Assembly: GCA_019634925.1 (NCBI GenBank)
Contig: JAHCAL010000006.1
Location: forward strand, 124,001-188,000
Source of the DNA: Pseudomonadales bacterium
Lineage (GTDB): Bacteria; Pseudomonadota; Gammaproteobacteria; Pseudomonadales; Azotimanducaceae
Direction of reading: 5' to 3'
Length of the DNA stretch: 64,000 bases
Shown: one piece after another, positions 17,146-25,077 of the stretch
Layout: the number at the start of each line of letters is the position of its first letter
Numbering within the stretch: the stretch's first letter is position 1
Program-made: the position numbers and the translations under genes
Notes under the pieces: generated by a model
What the model saw: only the letters and a program-made list of their open reading frames with translations
What the model was told of the DNA's origin: nothing
Database searches by the model: none

Positions 17146-17913
17146 ATGGAAGTGAGCGCGGGAACTGTGTGGTTCGCGGTTGGTCTGCTGATCTGTGCAG
17201 TTTCTTGTGCAATGGCGAGCACTGATAAACCGGCGTTAGCGCTGCGCCCGGGTGACGTGTTTGCGGATGCCCGTTTGATTCAGCTTTCGAAGGCAGCTGA
17301 AAGAGGTGACCTGCGGACCATTGATCGTCTGGTGCGCCGAGGTGTCGATGTCAACACGGTGGGTTTGCGAGGGTTCACACCATTGTTTTTCGCCGTAAAG
17401 GCGTCAAATCTGGACGGTGTAGCGGCGCTACTTGCTCATGGTGCGGATCCAAACCTTCCCAACGAAACAGGCTGGACTGCGCTTCATTATGCGAGTCGCT
17501 TTGTTGGCGATTTCGAAATATTCCGGCTGCTTGTGGAGTCAGGCGCACAGCTTGATAGGATGACGGATGGTGGTGAGACGGCACTTCACTTGGCAATGCT
17601 TTCGTTGGAAGATAACCCGGTCAAGCAGAAAGTAGAGTTTCTATTGGCGAAAGGGGCGGATATCGATGCAAGGGATGGGCGAGGTAACACGCCGATGCTG
17701 CACGCCGCTTACGATGGCAATTATGAAATAGTGATGTTCCTGATCAATCGCGGTGCGGATTTCACATTGAAGACCAACGCCGGCCGGACTATTGCGGACG
17801 CTGTCGCAATGGCCCACCTCCCCGGTCTGGAGGCAGAGCAAATCCACTGGTACTGGCGGGTTTTCGAGTATCTGCAATCGCAAGGCGTCGACATCGAGCG
17901 TAGGCGAATATGA
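17146..17913 (+). CDS. Exported ankyrin-repeat protein, likely immunity to the Rhs lipase
   Basis: A protein of about 255 residues beginning 7 bases after the rhs stop. The N-terminus has a hydrophobic signal (TVWFAVGLLICAVSCAMAS), so it is sent to the periplasm or anchored in the membrane. About four to five ankyrin repeats follow, such as GFTPLFFAVKASNLDGVAALL, GWTALHYASRFVGD and GETALHLAML. Ankyrin proteins are recurrent immunity partners of lipase effectors. Periplasmic placement fits a toxin acting on membrane lipids from that side. Base composition is lower in GC than the surrounding chromosome, matching the toxin tip. A GTG at 17152, better spaced from AGGTGG, is an alternative start. 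Confidence 0.82.
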   Translation: MEVSAGTVWFAVGLLICAVSCAMASTDKPALALRPGDVFADARLIQLSKAAERGDLRTIDRLVRRGVDVNTVGLRGFTPLFFAVKASNLDGVAALLAHGADPNLPNETGWTALHYASRFVGDFEIFRLLVESGAQLDRMTDGGETALHLAMLSLEDNPVKQKVEFLLAKGADIDARDGRGNTPMLHAAYDGNYEIVMFLINRGADFTLKTNAGRTIADAVAMAHLPGLEAEQIHWYWRVFEYLQSQGVDIERRRI

Positions 17914-18435
17914 GCGAGTATCCCCGAATGGTCGCGCAGCTTTAGTGGCGCACATTCGCGGTCGCGATGGACACCTTTCCGATCGTGTCAATCACCTAGT
18001 TGGCGATTGAGAGATCCGTTCCGCACGTCGATTCCGACGATACGTTGCAGGCGCCTCGGCGCCCAAGTCCGCGACCACCTACGACCAGCCCGGCCGCGTG
18101 TTCCAGGCGTTCGACGGGGCGCAGGCGCACTCGGGGCTCCAGTACCAGTACGGGCCCTACGGCCACCGGGAAGCGGCGCTCGAGAGCCGCGGCAGCGCGA
18201 GTGTGACGGTCGAGCGCTATTGGTGTCGGCGAAGGCGCCGAGAAGTGGACCCCACCCATTGGACCACTCCGCTGCGTGCGCAATTTGCAGTCGAATCGGG
18301 TTGGTTGGGGACGACGTCCTGTTTCTGAGCCGGATGATCGTGGACACAATGCCCGGAATCCGCGAGCAGCCTCTGAATGTCCAGGCGTGTTTCGGCGTAC
18401 CGCTTGCTGCAGTGAATGGAGCGGCGGCTCCAGGC
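17914..18435. other. Non-coding stretch with rhs remnant
   Basis: Apart from the 150-bp rhs fragment at 18071-18220 I see no credible gene here. The first 150 bases and the 215 bases after the fragment have no homologous-looking reading frame. The segment near 18242-18270 has imperfect inverted AGTGG/CCACT ends but no transposase. It is best read as a scar zone at the downstream edge of the toxin island. Confidence 0.6.
18071..18220 (+). pseudogene. Orphan rhs fragment (displaced duplicate)
   Basis: This encodes about 50 residues nearly identical to the YD-repeat segment of the large Rhs protein (FQAFDGAQAHSGLQYQYGPY and onward). It matches bases 14874-15023 with eight mismatches and no indels. 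It has no start or Rhs core, and its frame runs into unrelated sequence after ERY. Orphan rhs pieces downstream of a toxin/immunity pair are the expected residue of cassette exchange by recombination. Unusually, this piece comes from the middle of the repeat region, not the core next to the toxin tip. Confidence 0.8.
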
Positions 18436-19227
18436 TCACGTTTCCCGACTTTGTTCCCGCCCGCGCGACTGGATGCCCGCGCGTCGCGCCGCCACCTTTT
18501 CTGGTCTCACTTCGCGCTCGCTGTGCCGGCGGCTCGCGTCGAGTTCGATGTCGAGACCCTCGCCGAGCGTGGTATGCCAGCCGGCATCGATGATCCGCTT
18601 GATCTCGCCGCGGGTGACCGGATCGGTGCTGACGATGTCCGCGGCGAGCTTGCGGCAGGTCGGCAGCAGGGCGTCGGGCGCGACCACGCGGTTGACCAGT
18701 CCCCACGCGCAGGCTGTTTCGGCGTCGAGATAGTTGCCGGTCAGCGAGAGCTCTTTCGCCCGGTTGGCGCCGATCAGGCGCGGCAGGCGCTGTGAGAGAC
18801 CCCAGCCGGGCACGACGCCGACGCGCGCGTGGGTGTCCGCGAACTTGGCGTCGGTCGAGGCGATCAGGAAGTCACACATGAGCGCGAGTTCGAAGCCGCC
18901 GGTGATGGCGTAGCCGTTGATCGCGCCGATGATCGGCTGGTGCAGGCCGGTCACGGCGGCGGCCAGATCCTGGCTCGAGATGGCGCCGACCGCGGACTGC
19001 TCGCCGCCGAGTTCCTTCAGGTCCAGGCCGACCGTGAATGCGCGGCCGGCGCCGGTGAGGATCACCACTTCGGTTGTGGGGTCCGTGCGCAGCTCCGTAA
19101 ATACGCGGGCGATCTCGTTGCGCAAGGCGGCGGATAGGGCGTTCAGCGCCTGTGGGCGGTTCAGGGTGACGGTGGTGATGCCCTGGTCGCGCTCGACGCG
19201 CACCAGCGGTTCCTGGGTCTCGCTCAT
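18436..19227 (-). CDS. Enoyl-CoA hydratase/isomerase family protein
   Basis: A 263-residue crotonase-fold protein that hydrates or otherwise processes an enoyl-CoA in fatty acid or related acid breakdown. It shows TLNRPQALNALS, the oxyanion-hole segment AFTVGLDLKEL, the active-site segment NGYAITGGFELALMCDF with a candidate catalytic Glu, and FADTHARVGVVPGWGLSQRLPR with the second acidic position occupied by Asp. The C-terminus RRAGIQSRGREQ is normal for the family, so the gene is not truncated by the island next to it. The ATG at 19227 has AGGAAT about six bases upstream. The exact substrate is not evident. Confidence 0.87.
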   Translation of the reverse strand: MSETQEPLVRVERDQGITTVTLNRPQALNALSAALRNEIARVFTELRTDPTTEVVILTGAGRAFTVGLDLKELGGEQSAVGAISSQDLAAAVTGLHQPIIGAINGYAITGGFELALMCDFLIASTDAKFADTHARVGVVPGWGLSQRLPRLIGANRAKELSLTGNYLDAETACAWGLVNRVVAPDALLPTCRKLAADIVSTDPVTRGEIKRIIDAGWHTTLGEGLDIELDASRRHSEREVRPEKVAARRAGIQSRGREQSRET

Positions 19228-19307
19228 GCTGGATTCCTGGCTGTTCGAAGTGACGATGCCGGTACGGCTGCGGATTGTATCCGCAATCCGGCGCCACCTG
19301 GCAGGCG

Positions 19308-21854
19308 TCAGGCGGTGCGGGCGGACAGGTCGGCGCGTGCGGCGTCCGGCACGGCCAGCATCGCGCAGGCCGCGTCGAACGGCATCGCGTGGCCGAACAG
19401 GTAACCCTGCGCGAAATCGCAACGGTGCTCGACCAGGAACTCGAGCTGCGCGGCGGTTTCGACGCCTTCGGCGACCACCTGCATGTGCAGCTTGTGCGCC
19501 ATGGCGATCACGGCGGCGGTGATCGCCATGTCGTCCGCACTGTCGGGGATGTCGCCGACGAAGGTCTGGTCCACCTTGACGGTGCTGATCGGGAACTTCT
19601 TCAGGTAGTTGAGCGAGGAATAGCCGGTCCCGAAATCGTCGATGGCGAGCCGTACGCCGAGTTCGGCGAGCTCGCGGATCATGGCCGACGTCGCCTCGAC
19701 GTCGTGCATCAGCATGGTCTCGGTGATCTCGAGTTCGAGGCACTTCGGGTCGAGCCCGGTCCGTGCGAGGTGGTCGGCCACCGTCTGCACGAGCCGCGGG
19801 TCGCGGAACTGGCGCGGCGAGATGTTCACGCCGATCGCGAGCGGGCGGCCGGCCCGGTCGGTGAGGGCCCGCGCCGCGCGACAGGCCTCGCCGATCACCC
19901 ACCGGCCGATATGGGTGATCACGCCCGATTCCTCTGCGACGTCGATGAATTCGCCCGGCCCGAGCAGGCCGAGTTCCGGGTGCTGCCAGCGCAGCAGGCA
20001 TTCGAAGCCGACCAGCTGGCCGGCGGGCAGGCCGCAGATCGGCTGGAAGTGCAGCACGAACTCGTGGCGTTCGAGCGCGAGGCGCAGTTCGTTTTCCGTA
20101 CGCAGGCGTTTCACGGCGCGCACGTTCAGCTCCTCGCTGAAGTACTGGTAGTTGTTGCGCCCCTGCTCCTTGGCGCGGTACATGGCGAGGTCGGCGTTCT
20201 TGAGCAGCAGCTGCGGTTCGACGCCGTCGTCGGGCAGCAGCGTGATGCCGATGCTGGTGGTCACGACAAGGTCGTGACCGGCGATCCGCACGGGCGTGCG
20301 CAGCACCGTCAGGATGCGCCGGGCGACCTCCGCGGCGACCATCGGCGACTCGATGCTGGCGAGCAGGATGGTGAATTCGTCGCCGCCGCTGCGCGCGACC
20401 GTATCCGCCGAACGCACGCAGGCGAGCAGGCGCCCGGCCACCTCGCGCAGCAGCAGGTCGCCGGCGTCGTGGCCGAGGGTGTCGTTGACGCGCTTGAACT
20501 GGTCGAGGTCGAGGTACAGGAGTGCCGCCTGGTGGCCGTCGCGGCGGCATTGGTCCACGGTCACGCCGAGGCGTTCGTTGAACAGGCGCCGGTTCGCGAG
20601 GTCGGTCAACGTGTCGTAGAAGGCGAGCCGTTCCATTGCCTGCTGGCTGCGCTTCATCTCGGTGATGTCCGCGATCTGCATGATGCAGTAATGCGGTCCA
20701 CCGTCCGGTCTGCGTTGCAGCACGAGGTGTACGGTGGTCCAGATCTCGATGCCGCTGGCGCAGCGCATGCGCCGTTCGGTGCGGCGATGCGGCTCGCCGC
20801 CGGCGATCAGCTGGGCGAGTTCGTGCTCGAGTTCGGCTCGGTCTTCGTCCGGCACGAGGTCGCCTACGCGGACGTCGCTCATGGTCGCGATCGCGTAACC
20901 GAGCAGCTCCTCGATGAAGCGGTTGGCCTGGAAGATCCGGCCGTCGACGTCGAGCAGCAGGATCCCGATGGGCGCGTTCTCGAACGCGCCGCGGAACCGT
21001 TCCTCGCTCTCGCGCAGGCGTTCCTGGGCGTCACGCAGCTCGCTCACGTTCTTGCTGATGCACAGCACGCCGGGCTCGCCGTCGAGGTCGATGAGCGCGC
21101 CGCTCACGAGCGTCGGAATGGCCTTGCCCGAGACGTGGCGGAACGTCATCTCGACGTTCCGGAACCAGCCCGCGGTGGCGATGTGCGTGAGCGCCCGCTC
21201 GAGCGCGGTCACGTCGACGGCATCGTAGAATTCGTCCACGCGCCGGCCGAGCAGCGCCTCGAGCGGCAGGCCGCTGCCGAGGCGGAACGACGGGTTGACG
21301 TCGAGGATCACGAGATCGCGCAGGCGCAGGATCGCGATCCCGTCCGGGCTCTCGCGGAACACCTGCGCGAACTTCGCCTCGCTGCGCCGTGCGGCGGACT
21401 CCGCCTCGATGCGCGCGCGGATGTCGCGCGCCACGGCGAGTACACAGAGCGCGCCGTCGAATTCCATGTAGCGCAGCGAGATCGCCACGGGGCGCGGTTC
21501 GCCGGCGGCGGTCTGCAGGGTCACTTCGACGTCGCTCACCGCACCGGATCGGCCGAGCCCGTCGAACACCCCGTCCCGTTCCCGGCTGGAGCGCCACAAT
21601 CCGAGCGCCGGCTCCGCCTGGCCGATCGCGTCCTCGCGGGTGAAGCCGAACAGCCGGGTGAAGCTCTCGTTGAAGTCGAGGACGACGGCGTCGGTCATGC
21701 GCAGGATCAGGATCGCATCGGGGCTCGCGTGATAGATGCGATAGAACCGGTCGTCGGTATCCCGGCCGCGCCGAGCGGCGCGCGGAGCCTGACCGGCATC
21801 CGTGCCGGGGCTCCGTGAGTAGCAGTCTGCTTGATCGGAAGGGCTGCGTTCCAC
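19308..21854 (-). CDS. PAS-PAS-PAS-GGDEF-EAL signalling protein
   Basis: A protein of about 848 residues that makes and/or breaks cyclic di-GMP. There are three PAS sensor modules (roughly 40-150, 165-275 and 290-410), a diguanylate cyclase with an intact RSGGDEF active site, and a phosphodiesterase domain with ECLLRW (EAL-type, catalytic Glu kept, Ala changed to Cys), EITET, DDFGTGYSSL, KVDQTF and EGVET. Both catalytic domains look competent. No membrane segment is seen, so it is cytosolic. The start is uncertain: I chose GTG at 21854, which leaves a short intergenic region before the divergent yjbQ gene. Longer in-frame versions would overlap yjbQ. Confidence 0.85.
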   Translation of the reverse strand: MERSPSDQADCYSRSPGTDAGQAPRAARRGRDTDDRFYRIYHASPDAILILRMTDAVVLDFNESFTRLFGFTREDAIGQAEPALGLWRSSRERDGVFDGLGRSGAVSDVEVTLQTAAGEPRPVAISLRYMEFDGALCVLAVARDIRARIEAESAARRSEAKFAQVFRESPDGIAILRLRDLVILDVNPSFRLGSGLPLEALLGRRVDEFYDAVDVTALERALTHIATAGWFRNVEMTFRHVSGKAIPTLVSGALIDLDGEPGVLCISKNVSELRDAQERLRESEERFRGAFENAPIGILLLDVDGRIFQANRFIEELLGYAIATMSDVRVGDLVPDEDRAELEHELAQLIAGGEPHRRTERRMRCASGIEIWTTVHLVLQRRPDGGPHYCIMQIADITEMKRSQQAMERLAFYDTLTDLANRRLFNERLGVTVDQCRRDGHQAALLYLDLDQFKRVNDTLGHDAGDLLLREVAGRLLACVRSADTVARSGGDEFTILLASIESPMVAAEVARRILTVLRTPVRIAGHDLVVTTSIGITLLPDDGVEPQLLLKNADLAMYRAKEQGRNNYQYFSEELNVRAVKRLRTENELRLALERHEFVLHFQPICGLPAGQLVGFECLLRWQHPELGLLGPGEFIDVAEESGVITHIGRWVIGEACRAARALTDRAGRPLAIGVNISPRQFRDPRLVQTVADHLARTGLDPKCLELEITETMLMHDVEATSAMIRELAELGVRLAIDDFGTGYSSLNYLKKFPISTVKVDQTFVGDIPDSADDMAITAAVIAMAHKLHMQVVAEGVETAAQLEFLVEHRCDFAQGYLFGHAMPFDAACAMLAVPDAARADLSARTA

Positions 21855-21856
21855 GG

Positions 21857-21886
21857 TTGAATCCGGCGTTCTCGCCTGCCTATGCT
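21857..21886 (+). promoter_or_regulatory. Candidate yjbQ promoter
   Basis: TTGAAT (21857-21862) and TATGCT (21881-21886) are separated by 18 bases, four of six matches each. This would give a leader of about 24 bases that contains the GGAG ribosome site before the TTG start at 21917. Confidence 0.4.
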
Positions 21887-21916
21887 GGGGCCAGCGCACG
21901 CCGTGGAGTCTCGTCC

Positions 21917-22348
21917 TTGAACTACCGACTGACAGTATCCGTCGCGGGGCAGGGCCTCCATGACGTGACGCACAAAGTCCGGGAAATTGTCCGGCAATCC
22001 GCAATTCGTGACGGACTCGTCACCGTATTCGTGCGCCATACCTCCGCGAGCCTGCTGATCCAGGAGAACGCCGACCCGGCCGTGCGCGCCGACCTCGAGC
22101 GCTGGCTGAACCGGCTCGTCCCGGAGGGCGACCCGCTCTATACGCATACCGAGGAAGGGCCGGACGACATGCCGGCGCACATCAAGGGGGCGCTCACCGC
22201 GACCAGCCTCGCGATTCCGCTCATGGACGGCGCGCTCGCGCTCGGCCCCTGGCAGGGGATCTATCTGTGGGAGCATCGCCACCACCGGGGCGTGCGCGAA
22301 CTGGTGGTCAGCGTCCTGGCCGACCGGGACGCTCGGTCTGGGCGCTGA
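21917..22348 (+). CDS. yjbQ: YjbQ/UPF0047 family protein
   Basis: A 143-residue protein with the family-diagnostic segments GLVTVFVRHTSASLLIQENADP (HTSA with conserved His), DDMPAHIKGAL and LGPWQGIYLWEHR. YjbQ homologues have been reported to have weak thiamine-phosphate synthase activity, but the physiological role is not settled. The length agrees with the family (about 135-140). The start is TTG at 21917, preceded by GGAG at 8 bases spacing; longer forms have no family match. The 3' end overlaps the convergent gene at 22308-22736 by 41 bases. Confidence 0.88.
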   Translation: MNYRLTVSVAGQGLHDVTHKVREIVRQSAIRDGLVTVFVRHTSASLLIQENADPAVRADLERWLNRLVPEGDPLYTHTEEGPDDMPAHIKGALTATSLAIPLMDGALALGPWQGIYLWEHRHHRGVRELVVSVLADRDARSGR

Positions 22349-22736
22349 TTTCGGCCATCCAGCGCCGGTGGCCTTCGGGGTCGAGGATCATGGAGGCGAA
22401 GTAGAGCAGCAGGTCGCGGTGCTGTTCGGTCAGCTGTGCGGCGCGCATGGCCTGCTCGCCGGCCTTGCCGTTCAGGTAGCGGAAGCAGCTGCTCAGGTTC
22501 TCGCCCGCGCCGAGGACGTCGGCGATGTAGCGATTGATCAGGTCGTGCAGGCCTTCGAGTTCGTCCTCCTCGAGACCGACGTCGTCCGGGTCGAGCACCA
22601 CGTTGACCCAGAGCGTGGCGACCAGGATGCGGTAGACGTCCTTGTCCACCAGGCGGTCAGTGATGCGTGCGCGGCGCGGGAGTTCGCGGAGCGCGGGACC
22701 GAAACGGGCGTCGAGTGCTGCGAGCGGGTCGGTCAT
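22308..22736 (-). CDS. Uncharacterised helical protein
   Basis: A 142-residue acidic, Leu-rich and mostly helical protein (LATLWVNVVLDPDDVGLEEDELEGLHDLINRYIADVL). It has no signal peptide, membrane segment or known motif. I do not recognise the family. Its reading frame has the codon bias of its neighbours and it fills the space between yjbQ and the acyl-CoA dehydrogenase pair, supporting a real gene. The tail overlaps the end of yjbQ on the other strand. No ribosome binding site is visible before the ATG. Confidence 0.55.
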   Translation of the reverse strand: MTDPLAALDARFGPALRELPRRARITDRLVDKDVYRILVATLWVNVVLDPDDVGLEEDELEGLHDLINRYIADVLGAGENLSSCFRYLNGKAGEQAMRAAQLTEQHRDLLLYFASMILDPEGHRRWMAEISAQTERPGRPGR

Positions 22737-22920
22737 CCAGGAACGTGCCGGCGCGGGGTTGTCGAGGTGCGGTCACTGTGCGGGAAGTCGATCGTGCACG
22801 CAACCGGCGCACCCGTGGGCGCCCGCGCGCGGGCAGCGCTGCGTGCCGCGGTCGGGTTTGCATTGCCCCCGCCCCGGCAGTAACTTAGCCGCCTTCCCCC
22901 ACGATTCCGGGTGCGCACAC

Positions 22921-24060
22921 GTGCTGCAGTTTGATCGTATTGCCCTGCCTCCCGAAACCGAGGCCCTGCGCGGCGAAGTGCGCGGGTTCCTCGCCGAGTC
23001 CGGCGCGCACCTCGCGCGGCCCAACTCGGATTTCACCACCGGTCACGACCCGGCGTTCTCGCGCAAGCTCGGCGCGCGCGGCTGGATCGGCATGACCTGG
23101 CCGAAGCGCTACGGTGGCGGCGAACGCAGCTTCTTCGAGCGGTACGTGGTGACCGAGGAACTGCTCGCCGCCGGCGCCCCGGTGAGCGCGCACTGGATCG
23201 CGGACCGCCAGAGCGGCGCGCTGCTGCTGCGCTTCGGCACCGAGGCGCAGCGGGAGCGGTACATTCCCGGCATCACGCGCGGCGAGACGTACTTCTCGAT
23301 CGGCATGAGCGAGCCCAATTCGGGCTCGGACCTCGCCTCGGTGCGCACCTCGGCACGGCCCGTGGACGGCGGCTGGGTGGTCAACGGCACCAAGCTCTGG
23401 TCCACCGACGCGCACCGCAACCACTTCATGATCGCGCTGGTGCGCACCGAGCCGCCCTCCGATAACCGCCACGCCGGGCTGTCGCAGATCATCGTCGACC
23501 TGAAGAACGACGGCGTGCGGATCCGCCCGATCCGCAACATCGCCGGCGGCGAGGACTTCAACGAAGTGGTGTTCGAGGACACCTTCGTACCGGCCGACCG
23601 GGTGGTCGGCGCGCCCGGCAACGGCTGGAAGCAGGTGACCAGCGAACTCGCCTACGAGCGCAGCGGCCCCGAGCGTTTCCTGTCTGCCTTTCGCGTCTTC
23701 GTCGAACTGGTGCGCGCGGCGGGCGCGCAACCGACGCCGGCCCAGGCCGCGCTGATCGGGCGCCTCGCCAGCCACATCATGACGCTCCGGCGCATGTCGA
23801 TCTCCGTGGCCGGGATGCTCGAGGAAGGCAAGAGCCCCGAGGTCGAGGCCGCCCTGGTCAAGGAGCTCGGCAACAACTTCGAGAAGCAGCTGCCGGAGCT
23901 CGCGCGACTCGTGTTCGCCGACCGCCTGCCTGCGCCCGCGCACGAGCGGTTCCGCCAGGCGTTCACCGATACGCTGCTGCTCTCGCCATCGTTCACCATT
24001 CGCGGCGGGACCCGCGAGATCCTGCGCGGCGTGATCGCGCGCGGCCTGGGGTTGCGCTGA
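22921..24060 (+). CDS. Acyl-CoA dehydrogenase, larger subunit
   Basis: A 379-residue flavoprotein. The N-terminal helical domain includes GWIGMTWPKRYGG. The middle domain has the FAD/substrate contacts SIGMSEPNSGSDLASV and GTKLWSTDAH. The C-terminal domain ends with SPSFTIRGGTREILRGVIARGLGLR. It is directly coupled (TGATG) to a second, shorter ACAD gene. Such paired genes resemble the alpha2beta2 acyl-CoA dehydrogenases known from sterol side-chain and other bulky acyl-CoA breakdown, where FAD and catalytic residues are shared between subunits. The GTG start at 22921 begins the family homology. Confidence 0.87.
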   Translation: MLQFDRIALPPETEALRGEVRGFLAESGAHLARPNSDFTTGHDPAFSRKLGARGWIGMTWPKRYGGGERSFFERYVVTEELLAAGAPVSAHWIADRQSGALLLRFGTEAQRERYIPGITRGETYFSIGMSEPNSGSDLASVRTSARPVDGGWVVNGTKLWSTDAHRNHFMIALVRTEPPSDNRHAGLSQIIVDLKNDGVRIRPIRNIAGGEDFNEVVFEDTFVPADRVVGAPGNGWKQVTSELAYERSGPERFLSAFRVFVELVRAAGAQPTPAQAALIGRLASHIMTLRRMSISVAGMLEEGKSPEVEAALVKELGNNFEKQLPELARLVFADRLPAPAHERFRQAFTDTLLLSPSFTIRGGTREILRGVIARGLGLR

Positions 24061-25031
24061 TGAACAACCGATCCGAGACCCGGCAACTGCTCGTCGACAC
24101 CGCCGAGCGCATCTTCGCCGACCTGTGCGACAAGCCGCTGCTCGACGCGGCGGAGCGCGGCGAGTTTCCCCGGCGCCTGTGGGACACGCTGCGCGAGAAC
24201 GGCTTCCACGAACTCGCCATGCGGTCGAGCGGCGTGCCGCTCGGCGATGCCTTCGCGGTCATCCAGACCGCCGCGCGGCACGCGGTGCCGCTGCCGCTCG
24301 CGGAGGTGCTGCTCGCGAACCGCTGGCTCGATGCGTCCGATCGGTTCGTGACGATCGGGCTCGCGCGCGGCGACACGGTGATCGATGCGCCCTGGGCGCG
24401 CATGGCCGATGCCGCGCTCGCGCTCGATCCTGCCGGGAATACGCTGGTGCCGATGGCGCGCAGTGCTGCCGCGGCCGTCGCCACGGGCAGCAACCTCGCC
24501 GGCGAAGCGCGCGACGTGCTCGGCGCAGCGCAGAAGGCGGCTCCGATCGACCCGGGCGAACCCGCCTACGAACTGCTCGCGCTGGCGCGCACCGTCGCGA
24601 TCGCGGGAGTCCTGCAGCGCCTGCTCGCGCTCGCGCTGCAGTATGCGAACGAACGCGAGCAGTTCGGCCGCTCGATTTCGAAGTTCCAGGCCATCCAGCA
24701 CAACCTGGCGATCGTGGCCGGCGAAGTCGCCGCGGCGTCGCGCGCGGCGGATGCCGCGATCGATGCGCTCGGCGATGCACGTTTCGTGCTCGAAGTCGCT
24801 GCCGCCAAGGCGCGGGTCGGCGAGGCGGCCGGCATCGTCGCCGAGATCGCGCACCAGGTGCACGGCGCCATGGGGTATACCCACGAGCACCAGCTGCATC
24901 ACTTCACCCGGCGCGCGTGGGCCTGGCGCGACGAGTACGGCAACGAAGCGTACTGGCAGCAGCGGCTCGGCCGGCACCTCGCGGGCGTGGGCGCGGACGG
25001 GCTCTGGAACTTCCTCGCCACGCGCGGGTGA
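24060..25031 (+). CDS. Acyl-CoA dehydrogenase, short partner subunit
   Basis: A 323-residue ACAD-family protein, shorter than the usual 380-400. The helical N-terminus is present, but the central beta domain is eroded: there is no TEPxAGSD-like flavin loop, only a short segment around LVPMARSAAAAVATG. The C-terminal domain is well kept, with NEREQFGRSISKFQAIQHNLA (RxxFG FAD-binding Arg) and QVHGAMGYTHEHQLHHFTRR. This pattern is expected for the non-classical half of a heterotetrameric ACAD that supplies part of the FAD site to the partner at 22921-24060. The ATG overlaps the partner's stop. Confidence 0.85.
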   Translation: MNNRSETRQLLVDTAERIFADLCDKPLLDAAERGEFPRRLWDTLRENGFHELAMRSSGVPLGDAFAVIQTAARHAVPLPLAEVLLANRWLDASDRFVTIGLARGDTVIDAPWARMADAALALDPAGNTLVPMARSAAAAVATGSNLAGEARDVLGAAQKAAPIDPGEPAYELLALARTVAIAGVLQRLLALALQYANEREQFGRSISKFQAIQHNLAIVAGEVAAASRAADAAIDALGDARFVLEVAAAKARVGEAAGIVAEIAHQVHGAMGYTHEHQLHHFTRRAWAWRDEYGNEAYWQQRLGRHLAGVGADGLWNFLATRG

Positions 25032-25077
25032 CCCGCGCGTTCCTGGCCCCGTCGGACTCCTCGGCGCTGCGGCGCGG

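Noticed and set aside
18221..18435. Possible insertion-sequence remnant (AGTGG/CCACT ends near 18242-18270)
   Set aside because: The ends are imperfect and short, no transposase-like frame is present and there is no target-site duplication that I can see.
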